This document shows positions 38,501 through 50,500 of a stretch of 64,000 bases of DNA, piece by piece; position 1 is the first letter of the stretch; each line of letters opens with the position of its first letter. The position numbers were made by a program, and so were the translations under genes. A model generated the notes under the pieces. That model did not search any database. It had not been told where the DNA came from and worked only from the letters and a program-made list of their open reading frames with translations. This DNA is from Phylloscopus collybita. Taxonomy: Eukaryota > Chordata > Aves > Passeriformes > Phylloscopidae. The stretch lies in the NCBI GenBank assembly GCA_027886175.1, contig JAJNNQ010000126.1, positions 2,663,501 to 2,727,500 of the forward strand, given 5' to 3'.

Positions 38501-41500
38501 GCTGGGTCATTTTGGAAAGCATATGCTCTTCCAATCTGTAAGGAAGGGAAAATCCCTAGGAAAAATGCTGAGGCTTAATCTGTCAGAGCGCCGTGTACTG
38601 AATGCACACAGCACCTTTTGTCAAAGCTTTAGCTGATCATAATAATTTTAGGAAAAATTCACAATACATATGTATTCATAATACATAACAAACTTTGGCA
38701 AGTAATGTGGAAGCAAGCACTGCTGGGTTTATGGGGCACTTTGGGAGAGCACGGTGACGTGCCTGCCTGCTCCTGCCCAGGGCCAGCACAGCTCAGACAA
38801 GGCACTGGGTGTTTATTGGTCAGCCTTCTGCTTCACTTGGCTTTGGGTGAGTCAGTGTCCCCTTCTGCTGCCCCTTGGAAGCTTGTGAAAGCAAGTGTGA
38901 ATGCAAGTGCTGAGGTGGGTGCATTCCTGCTCGGCCATCCCGCAGGCACGTCAGGAGTTACTGCCTGGGAAGTTGTGGGTGGGAGAGAACACAGCTGCCT
39001 CTTGCAAGCAGCTATCCCTGCCACAGGAACGTTGTCTTTTGTGTTACTACTGCTTTAGAATTGATCTAAACAACTAATACAGTCCTCATGTAACAAGGCA
39101 GATACACTGAAAATAGCTGACTTGTTGTTTTTTTTTTTGCGGGTCATACATCCATAGGGAAAAAAAAATAGTCATAAAATAGTCACTGGGCTTGTGTTTT
39201 CTGAAATAGGGTCAGATACATGCACGTTGTCTCAACCAGTCTTTTGTACTGAGGAGTGCTGATACCTTCTTTTGTGGAAAAACCTGCTTCCCATGGATGC
39301 CACCCAGAGCCATGAGGAAACATATGGGCACAGAGAAGAGAAGGAAGTGTGTAGCTCATAAATGGATTTGAGTTAAACCTAAAGAGCAACTTGAAAATTC
39401 CCTCATTACACCTTCACTGGTGTAAAAGGATGAAGAAGATGTATCATAAGCAGCCTGCAGAAAGTAGGACAGCATACTTCATGCAGCAGTACCATATGAG
39501 GTTGCTAATGGTAAACCACTGGTCCATCCACTATCTAGCTGTTGTACTGAAATCTGTGTTGGTAGTAAATGCACAGCTTTTCACAGTCAAGGATGCTCAG
39601 TGGAACTGCTTTAACATTTCACTTTTAGGAAATAAAATACTAATGTTGTGTACTCTGCCCTGTGGATTGAAAGGAAGCACTGTCAGCACAGCACATTCTT
39701 AAAGAGCTCTAAGGTTTTGCAGCTAAAACCTGAGATTTAACATTTCCCCATGGCACAGAACCTGATACTTCCTATAACAAACATATCCTGTCTCAGGAAG
39801 TTTGCATGTTGTGTTCACGTAGTCTAAACTTAAAAGTTCAGCTTAATCACAACTTGGAAAGGAACTTTTATTTGATCTGTCACACAGGCACTGTTTTTGA
39901 AAGACAAATCCAAAACTTCTGCAAGGTAGTCAAAGATGTATTTTTCAGTTTAAAGGTGGTTTTGAGGTTGCTGCAGTAATGTCAATAAAATAAGCAGTAA
40001 AATAAGAGAATATCCTGGGAGCAGTACTGAAACAGTCTTGATCACTTCCAAACAAGCTTTTATGCCTTATAAAAACACTATGTGGTACAGTATTAAAATT
40101 TTGAAAGGCTTTTACAGTATTCCCTGTCAGCAGAGGACTCTGTATTTAGGAAAAAAGTGTTCAGTAGGTACTGGTGCACTTCCTAACTCATTGTGGTGCT
40201 CGCTGTGTGTTTTGCATCACCTTGCTTCACTCCTTGAAGGAGTTCAACCATTGTACTCCTTATCTAAGTGGAGGACAAAAAGAGATCAGCCAAGTGTCAG
40301 CTGTGTAGCCTTCAGGAGTAGACCTGAACACTGACTTCAGCCTTGCACAGGAAGAGTCTGTCAAAGCAGGAAGTCTGTGTGTCCTGAGAGAGTCCAAGTT
40401 ATAGGAAAAAGCTGATCTTTGGCCTTGTTGAGAGTTCAGGCTTATCACACCAGACAACTGTGGCTTTGTATATCACAGATGTTTAAAAGGGAGGATGGGT
40501 GTGGAAAACTTTGCAGTGTTGATCTGGTGCTGGCATCCCAACTGCTTGAGAAGCAGACTGGAGCTGATAGTTTTCTGGCAGTTGGGGATGGCTAATCCCC
40601 AGTTATCTTATGATTTTCCAGGGTCCAAAATGGCCTTTCTCTAGGGCAACAGCCACAGTATTAATTGCTAGCACTTAAAATGAAAGAAATTGTTTATGCT
40701 GAGTTGAGATTTGTCCCAATAAACACTTTTCTTACATTTTCCTTCAAAAATACAGGCATATTTAACTAAAAGATGAGGAAAAGCCAGTGGACCTACATAA
40801 ACAAATCTTAGCTTAATTTGTGTTTTCTTTTGCCTTTGTAAAAATACCCTCCAGCACCCTTAACTACACGATGAAAAGGAGGAAGGAAAGCCCTCAAATA
40901 CTGCTAAAGGGTGTTGATGAGGCACGTGGGACTGTGTATGAGCCTGAGATCAGCAGCAGCCAGCTGTGTGTGGCTTCCCAGTTTTTTTTTTCTGCTTTCT
41001 TGCTGCTGAGGCCAGGTGCCTGGATATTACAGTGCCACAGCAGTGGTAGAAAGACATCTCCAGTACACGTGTGTGCTGGGCAGAGGTCTGTCTCAAAGCA
41101 CAGAAAGCTGGCAGGATGCTATCTGATAGAAATCCAGACGGTGGTGGTGTGGTATTGCACAGCATTGTGGCTTCTCAGCTGGCTGACAAACAGCCAGCCT
41201 TTTGGTTGATCTGTTGCTGCCTGGCCAAAGCTACCCATTCCACCTTAGTCGAACTAATAGCAAAGAAAAAAATGTTTTCTGTTACTGAAATCCTTTCCTG
41301 CTCGCTCATGGAGTGACTCTTGTGCATGGGCTTCTGATACTGAATGCATTTTGGGTCAGCTCTGTGTGTGCAGGGTGTGTGCAGGGACCTCCTTTATACT
41401 GATGTGGGTAGAGACAAGATGAGGGGAAGTGTTTGGTGCTGCAGCCTGAGGTGCAGCTGTGGGGTGCAAAGGCAGCCAGATCCCCTCCAGCTAGGATATA

Positions 41501-44500
41501 ACCTGGATGTTCTAGCTCTACTCAGTTGCTCCTCTGTGCGTGGATCCTGAATTCAGATGTGAAGGAACACCTTTAAAGACCAGAGCAGCCATTTCTAAAG
41601 CAGCCTGAACTTCCAGTGGGTAAGGTACTTCTGAAGTGGCATGTGGCACAGCATGTGACATGTATGCTGCCAGGTGTGGTGGAGTCTGTTCCCTCAGTGA
41701 TGGTGGGATCTGCAGGAGGGAATCCTGACTTAGAGCATGGGTGATGCCATGTAACATCAAAGCTTGCACATGCTTCACAGCATCACCTCTCAGGGTGCTT
41801 TTATATGCCCTGGAAGAAAAAGCTGCATCTCTGGCAAAGTCAAGGGCATGAATTAGCTTTAAACTCTGCTGAGGAGGCGAGTTCAAGAAAGGGTTGCTTC
41901 AGGATGCTGACTAGGTTGCTGCAAGTATTTACTCAGGGCAATCAGCTTTAATTCCTGTTTTCTAGAGTGGAAGTGAATGTTAGTGTTTACAGCTTGTAAC
42001 CAAATTTTTTCATGTACCTCTAGAAGGCTCCCAAGTGATCAGTGGATGATGGCCTGTCTGCTAGGGCAGAGTGTGTGGGTACTTGCCATCCTCAACCCCT
42101 GCCCTACTGTCACCTGGTATGTCATTGATGGGGAGCAGCTGTGCCCTCAGACTGCCCTCACCCTGGGTGGAGCACACACTTTCTACCTAACATGCTTGCT
42201 GTTCCCCAAAATACTTGTCCTTACAAGCATGAAGGAGGCTGAAAATGGGTAAAGCACTGAACTGCTGTTTATGCCATGTTGTCTGTGTGTACCAGCATTA
42301 GAAATCTGTTTTCAAAGCTTCTGGAGGCTAAAGTTATGGGTAGATAGAGTATAAGACTCTTGACTTTTCTATGTTATTATTTTACCCTAGTGGCTGCTGG
42401 AATATCAGCAATCAACAAGAGCTTGGAGAAAGGTGATTCACAGCCAATCCTGATGGTTCTACAGTCAAGGTTTGGATTACGAGTCATCCCTGAATGTGCT
42501 GAAGCCTACTTCAGGAACCTCTCTGAAGCCAAGAACATGAAAACTACGGAAGGTAAAAAACCTCCTAAACAGGACAGATCCACATGTCCGTCTCACTGAG
42601 GCAACCAGAAAGATAGAACAGCAAGCTGAACTAAAATCACTGTAAATTGAGGGGGACAGCTGCTGCTTTAAAATCTTTTGACAAATGTTATACTTTTCCA
42701 AGTGCATTTTATGTGACATTGCGCCGTTGCACACGATGCAGACCACAGTACATGCTGAGAAGTAAGTCTGTTCATTTCCAGAGTCTAGCTGAGGCTTTCT
42801 GGAATCTCAGAACCTGCTTCTGAGGGAATTCAGGGCAGCTTCTCTGTGACTGTCAATGGACAATGCGATTTTCTCTCAGAAGACCATATTACTGACAATG
42901 TTTTTGCCTATTAGCAGATGCAGAGGTGCACACATCAGTCTTAGAGATTGCTATCAAAGATCAAGCCAGCTTCTGACAGTCTTCACAGCCCAATTATGGC
43001 CCCCAATTATGGTGCATTGCCAGAGCAGCAGTTACCAGCAAAAGCTGGGGCTAGAATCTGTTCTTAGCAGATAATGGGATGTTTTGTCACGTTAGAGCTG
43101 CAAAAGCTGGTCATAGCTAAGAGCAGCCAAGGTTAGCTAATGGTTACAAAAAAATGACTGTCAGTGTAGTACCCATTCTTGCAGTAGATGGGTAAGTTTC
43201 ACTTTGCAGCCGTGAGTATTTTCAAGGCCTTACTGGTTTTATCTTGGGGCCTTTTGTCCGTGAGGAAATGAGGTATTTCCTGCCTGTCAGGATGCAGACT
43301 GGCTTACCAAAGCCATAAACAAGAAAGTGATGTGGATATAGGAAATGTGGTGTGCGAGGTAAGAGTCAGTAAGTCTAGAATTTGGGCAGAAGACAAGAAA
43401 AAATATTTTTTGTAAACACAGTCTGTTTCACTTAGGAGTGATGATGTAAGACGGAGGACACACTGTTTCAGGAGCACTACCTTGGCACGTTAGGTTTGGA
43501 GAGGCTAGCACTGGATCTGTACCAACCTTGTAGCTGTTTCACTAACCTCATCACCATTTTGTTCTAGAGGAATGACCTTCACCCACATAGCGGGACATTT
43601 TGAAAATCCTTTCTACAAAAAGGCCCAACATACACAGAGATTTTGCATGTCAAAGGGCTTCCCAGCAAGTACAGTGGGGGGAAATGAGTAAGGAGAGCTG
43701 TAATTTATCAGTGAAACAGGACACAAATGTGTACTAATGGTATGAACTGCTTTTAGGTTCTAATGAAGGTCCCTGGATTAAACTTGTAATGAAAGCCATG
43801 TATGATTACTATTACAATGTGGAAACTGAGGAAGGTACCTGTGATGCCCCCAAAGGAGTTGTACCAAAAACTTCATGGTTAACTGGTGAAGAAATCCAGG
43901 TAGGTGCCTTAAACATTGGCTTTTATTGCAAAAGCAACATAAACATTTGAGAGCATGAGACATGACAATTATCAAGATCTGTGGCGGGTGAAAATGAAGG
44001 TCACCTTATCAGTATCTGCTTCTGTCAAGAGCAGCAACTTAAGTCTAAGCAGACAGTGATAGCACAGCCTCCTGTCTAGTGTCTGGCAATGATTTAGGAG
44101 TTTCCTTTACTGGAAGTTACAGCATTTCTTTTAATGACCATCAGCAGACATCAATGGAGGAAAGTCTGATTGCTTCCCTATCCTTTTATATTTTTATATA
44201 TATATTTATTTATTTATTTTTATTTATATAATATATATATAGTTATATAATATGTCATATTATATAATATATAATATATAATATTATATCATATTTAATA
44301 TACATATAAATTTTGGAATTTATAATTCCAAACAGTACTTTCCATTGACCTGTAACCAATAATTTTATGATGTACTTGTGAGCAGGTGGAACCACCATTT
44401 TCTGTTTAAATCTAATCCTGTGACAGTATTCTTGTATCTCCAGATTTTAGCTCCGTAGAGGTTTTGCTCTAGTGTGAAATATAACTTAGAACAAAGCAGA

Positions 44501-47500
44501 TCACACAAGCCCCTGAGTAGTTTGTTCTTCAGTTATTCTGATGCAGCTCATCTAAGTTGCAGGCTTGCTCCTTTTTTACACAAAGAAGTCAGTGTAAGTG
44601 CAAATCCTTCTGAAACTCTGAATGCAGCAGTACCTGAGTGTCCTTCTCAACAGAGAACTCAGTGATTCAGTCAGTATTTCTAGATTCATGCTGATGTATA
44701 AAAGAATACTCTTAAAATAGCAAACCCACTTGAATAACTGAAGCTCAGAAGCAGTTCAGTTACCCCATGGTGTAAGGTTCAGCAGGAACAGTGTAGCTCC
44801 TTCTTCTCAGTGATTAAAATGTAGGGGCAAATCAGAGGGACTTGGATAGGGTGAACATAAACCGCAGCGATGGAGAGAACACAGCCCAAATTCCAGGAAG
44901 GTTTTGTCTTTTAAATGACCTTTTCCCATCATCTCTTAACAGAACATTGCTGGGCAAGTTACAGCAGATTACAATCGAGAGCAGCTGTGGCTTGCTAATG
45001 AAAATCTGATTGTTGGGCTGCAAGCCCGAGCAAGGGGATTCTTAGTCAGAAAAAACTATCAGGAGAGAAAAGCCTACCTTCAAAACCAGGAACCATCTGC
45101 CATCAAAATACAGGTATTGTTCTAGAAGAAGGTAATGTGGCTTGGGCAGCTTTTTGAATGTAACAGGTGACGTGACTGATTACTACCACTGATGAAATTC
45201 TCACACAGATCTGTCTCCTTGTTTTCAGCAGCAGTTTAAAATTCTACATCTATTAGAATATATTTCACATAGCAAATATCCAATTTTAAAAGAATGGATC
45301 GTATCCACCTCCAGTGTAGGTCACCTGGGAAAAGCTCATTAGTGCACAGCCCTGGCCTTGTTCTGACACGCTCAGATTTTTTGTGGTGTGCCTAACTATG
45401 CACAGTGCAAGACCAGAATATATTTGTTAAGTATCGAAGCAAAAATTCCTTGGCAAACCATGACTTAAGAAATACATTCCTTACTAGACTGTCCCTAGTT
45501 GGAAGTGGTTTGCTTCTGCTCCATGAAGTCATAGCTGGACAGGGAGTGGCAGCTGCCCTGGTGCTTTTTGCCAGTATTTCTTGGATGTTTCCAGTTTGCT
45601 AAACTCCAAAAGGTGTACAAAGGAAACCTTCTGCTGAGGGTGAAGACACTGGCAGAGGCATGCACACTGGTTTTAAATGGTAAAATATCCAACTCCTATT
45701 GGAAGCAATTTATTCCACCACCCACTCACAAAAAAAAAAGGAAAAATACACAAGAGATTTTTTTAATTTACAGTAACTATATTTAACAATTGATTATGAC
45801 AAATAGCTTTACCACTAGTAGTAGTTATTGGGATTGACTTTTCAGTGTCCAGCATGGTGTCTGAGCCCAGTAAAGGGCTCAGTTAAAAATAAGGTTGTTC
45901 TCTGTTTGCTTTCTATTGGCATTAAAGTAGAAATGACTTGTGGAAAGACAACAAATGGAGGACAAGGCTGGTGTCACTGGCTGATAAAGATGACAGGCAA
46001 AAGCAGCAGTGAAAATATCTGTTATCCCTGTCACTGGGTTCCTTGACAAGTGTTTGTTTCTGAGCTAGCAAACAGAGAGGGAACTGAAGGAACTAACTTG
46101 GAGAAGAGGCCAGGGCAAGAACAATGTGGGTCTAGATAGGTAAGGGACAACTTCTGGATGCAACAGAGTGACAGAATGGGTAGGTCTGGTAGAGACCACA
46201 GCAGGTCATCTGGTCCAACCTCACTTTTCAGGCAGGGTTATCCCAGAGCATGTGGCACAGGATTGCATCCAGATGGTTCTGGAATATCCCCGAAGGCTCC
46301 ACAACTTCTCTGTTCAGTTTGTTCCAGTGCACGGTCACCTGCACAGTAAAGAAGTTCTTCCCCCATATTCAGGTGGAACTTCCTGTGCATCAGTGTCTGC
46401 CCATTGCCTCTTGTCCTTTTGGCTCAGCACCACTGAGAAGAGCCTGATCCACCCTCTTGATACCCTCCCTTCAGATAGTTATAGACATTGATGAGGTCTC
46501 CTCTCAGTTGTCTCTTCTGGAGGCTCAACAGGCCCAGCTCCCTCTGTCTTTACTCTTAAGAGAGATGTTCAGACCCCTCAACATCTTTGTAGCCTCTGCT
46601 GGACCCACTCAGGAGCTCCTTGTCTTTCTTGTCCTGAGGAGCCCAGAACTGGATTACTGGGTATCAATCACTCCTCCCAGCTCTGTGAGCTCTGAATTTG
46701 CTGAGCAGGCATCTGCCCCTTCATCCAGGTCATGGCTGAATAAGTTAAACAGTGCAGCACTGAACCTTTGGGGACACCACCAGGGGCAGGCCTCCAACTA
46801 GACCCTGTGCCACTGATTGTGACCCTCTGGGATCTGTTGTTCAGCCAGCTCTTGATCCACCTCACTGTCCACTCATCCAGCCCACATCCCTGAATTTGTC
46901 TGTGAGGATGTTGTGAGAGACAGTGTTGAAATCCCTACTGACATCAAGCAGACAATATCCACTGCTCTCCCCTTACCCTTACATGCTTACTTTGGCAAAC
47001 CCATGCTGCCTGTTCCTGATCATCGTCTTGTTATCCATGTGGACAGAGATGGTCTCCAGACTGAGGTATTCCATTGCTTTTCCAGGGATGGGAGGTGAGG
47101 CTGAGTAATGGGCAAGAGCTGAAAGTCACTTATGTGGGATGGAGCCAGTGACTGGGATGCTTACTCTTACTGGTGATAAGAGTAAGGATGAATTCAGGAG
47201 GGTGAAGGAAACAGCATTGGACAATAAAGTGTGTTGAGATTGGTCAAAATTAACATGACATGTATTTGGGCACCTTAAGAAATAGAGGCAGGCTTACTTA
47301 CATCTTAGTTATATTTTTATCACAAAAGCAGATTTTCTTCTACAAGATAAACATTGTTAATAATTTTAGTGTGTTACAAAGATTTAATAAATATTAGCTT
47401 CTTAATGGGATAATGTTCTCCTGCCTTTTCTACAATAGGCTTTCTGGAAAGGATTCAAACAAAGGAAAAGCTATGTTGACAGATTAAAAGTGCTTCAAGG

Positions 47501-50500
47501 CAATGTTGCTGCTATTGTTAAGGTAAGAATACTCAGTCTGTTTGGGGGGCCAAGTATTTTTTTATACATGTAGATAATGAACAGGTATTTGGGTCTGAAT
47601 CAGATATAAATCAGCTGCCAGGGACTGTGCAATGTCCTGAGACATTCCTATAACACATGCAAAATTCAGATGGTAGTCTCTATCATCTTGTTTTACATAA
47701 AAGCTTTAAGAAATAACAGTCCATCACCACCTGGGAATCAGAGACAAGGCTGGAGGTCTTCCAGAAATTTGCATGGCATTGAAAGTTGTTTGATTGTTAG
47801 CTCAAGCAAACTGCTTCTTGAAAGCTCTGTGTTTTGACTTCCAACAGGCTTTGCTGAACTTGGGGGGCTCTTGAAAGAGATTTCCTTACATTTCTCTTTC
47901 CAACAGTAAACTAGAAAACATTTGGGATGACAGTGTATTATTTCCTTAAAAGCTGTCAAATCTTTCTCTGGAAAGCACTCACTTTTTTGAGATGCCAGTG
48001 GGACTGTTATGCCACGATTGGATTGTAGATCACAGATGGAAAATTGTGACAGGATCTCCTGATTTTGAGGGAGACTGGTTTAGAACTGAGACCTGAGACC
48101 TGAAGGTAGATTATATTTCCAAAGGTAATGTTACACATAGATGGTAGCAATTTGAACTCAGCTTGATTTAGTGGTTTATCCCCCTTTATCTGGTCACTGG
48201 CCAGTAGGAGCCTGGTGGTGCAGTCATCTGTGGCCCTGGGCACACAAGAACAGCATGCCTGCAGAAGTAGACATTCAAAACACACACAGAAGTTTGTGCA
48301 GTGTCCCATAACTTTTTTAAAATTTTATCTAATTTTCAGATTCAGTCATGGGTCAAAATGTGGCTAGCAAGGAGAGCTTACAGGAAACGCCTACAATACT
48401 TCAAGGATCACGTAAGTAATTTTTCTCCATTTTGAACATGAAGCATTAAAGTATGGTAGTACGGCTGCAGGAGCAGTTTTGGGAAACAGGAAAGAGAGTG
48501 CAAGTTTTGCAGTATGTTTCTGAGCAGAAGTGTGTCACAACTAATTATTTTGCCTAATCTTGATCCCTTTCAGAATGACCAAATTGTGAAGATACAAGCA
48601 TTTCTTAGAGCAAACAAGGCCAGGGAGGACTACAGAACACTAAGTAAGTAGTAACAGCTGAATGTTCTGTGTTTGGGGACAAGTATGTTACTGTGTTCAG
48701 TCAGGGTTTTTTTTTTTAAGTTTCACATGAGATTTCTCAGTCTCTTATTTAACTTTAAAAGCAGGTGCAAGTTTTTGTAACACAGTTGCTCTACAGCTGA
48801 AAATATTTTGCATAGCTGTACTTTTAAAGTATGACAAAAACATCGCAAACTGGCACGAACTTCAAATTTTCTGCGTAGTGATCAGTTCCCTGAGGTCTTT
48901 AGGGGTGTTCAGTATTACATCAACTAACAAGCCTATTTTCTTCAACTCCAGTTGGTGCTGAAAATCCACCCTTGACTGTTCTGCGCAAATTTGCCTACCT
49001 CTTGGACCAAAGTGACTTAGACTTTCAAGAAGAACTGGAAGTAACAAGGTTAAGGGAAGAAGTGGTTACAAAAATTCGATCCAATCAGCAGCTGGAGAAG
49101 GATTTGAACTTAATGGATATAAAGATTGGATTGCTGGTGAAAAACAGAATCACTCTTCAGGTCAGCAGGCTCTGTTCAGGCTCCCTCAGTAGGATGCACT
49201 GAGCACGTCCCCACGTTGAAGGAACTCAGGGTTACACCATCACAGCTGAGGCTGGAAGGGATCTCGGGAGGTCATCTGGTACAAACCCACTACACAAGCA
49301 GGGGCACCCAGAACAGGTTGCCCAGGACCGAGTCCAGATGGCTGATTATCTCCAACAACGGAGACTGCACAATTTGAGCAACCTGTGGTAGTGCTCAGTC
49401 ACCCTCAATTAGTCAAAATACTCCTGGTAAATTAAGCACTATCTTCACATGTTTCCACCTTGTGCTAGATGTTGTTCTGCTGTCCTGAGCTGTACATCAC
49501 TGCGTTTTGCTAGTTGTGGACAAAACTGGCAGATTTAAAATCTTTTACATCTTTTCTGCCTTAGAATAGAGTAGAATTCTGATCATATTGAACAGCTTGT
49601 TCAATGTTAATTAATCATAAATTAGAATGTATAGGAGATCAGGCCTCATACAATCATTGTTAGCAAGCCTTACTAGTGAAAGATAAAGATGTTAAAAAAC
49701 TCAGTAGTGAATACAGCAGCAAAATTAACAAAGTTGTTAATTAAGGCACTTGGAGTAATACTGCATTTAATGTGATTGGGAAAATGTTCATTTTTTCCAT
49801 TTAATCTGCCTGTTTAGTGAATATGTAATCCAGATTTTTGATCATCTTTCTGCAGGATGTAGTACTGCACAGTAAGAAACTTAACAAAAAGAGCAAAAGT
49901 CAACTGGAGGAGATGGTTATGGTTGACAAGCAGGGCATCAAAGGTTTGAGTAAGGAGAGAAGAAAAAAACTGGAGGCTTATCAGCACTTATTCTACCTTC
50001 TACAGGTAAATTTTAAAGCAAAAATTAACATGGCAGCAAATTTTTGAAGAGAAACTACAAAAACATTGTACTGCTTATTTTATTTTAATGATTGTAGTAG
50101 TGATTATGAAAGTATTTCCAAGTAACATGCAGACTGCAGCAGAAGCTGTGGTCAATTTCTAATACTTCCTGTAACTGAGAAAATCCTTGTTGTTTTTAAA
50201 TTGTGTAGGAAATATAGCTGTTTTTTGGCTTGAGTGTGCTTCAGTCTGTACTGAAGCTGAAGAGAAATGTTTACCTCCATAGTGTCCCTGTAAATTACTG
50301 TCACCAATATCATACTCTATATGTGGTGGAAGAGAAATGGTCTGCAATGCAGCTGACAGAATATGATTTATCTCACCTCACTGACATTTTTCTAGAAGAA
50401 CTTCAGATCCTCCCAAGGCAGACATGCAGCATGCAAAGTTTTCTTGGTTGATAGCTATTGTCATATGGTAAACTCTAATTGTCTTCAGATACATAAAAAT

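Noticed and set aside
38705..39058. A 117-codon open frame in an IQGAP2 intron
   Set aside because: No domain, no splice sites with family support, and no similarity that I recognise.
46158..47108. Plus-strand open frames of about 60-114 codons
   Set aside because: They read the antisense side of the CR1 element. The meaningful reading is the broken reverse transcriptase on the minus strand.
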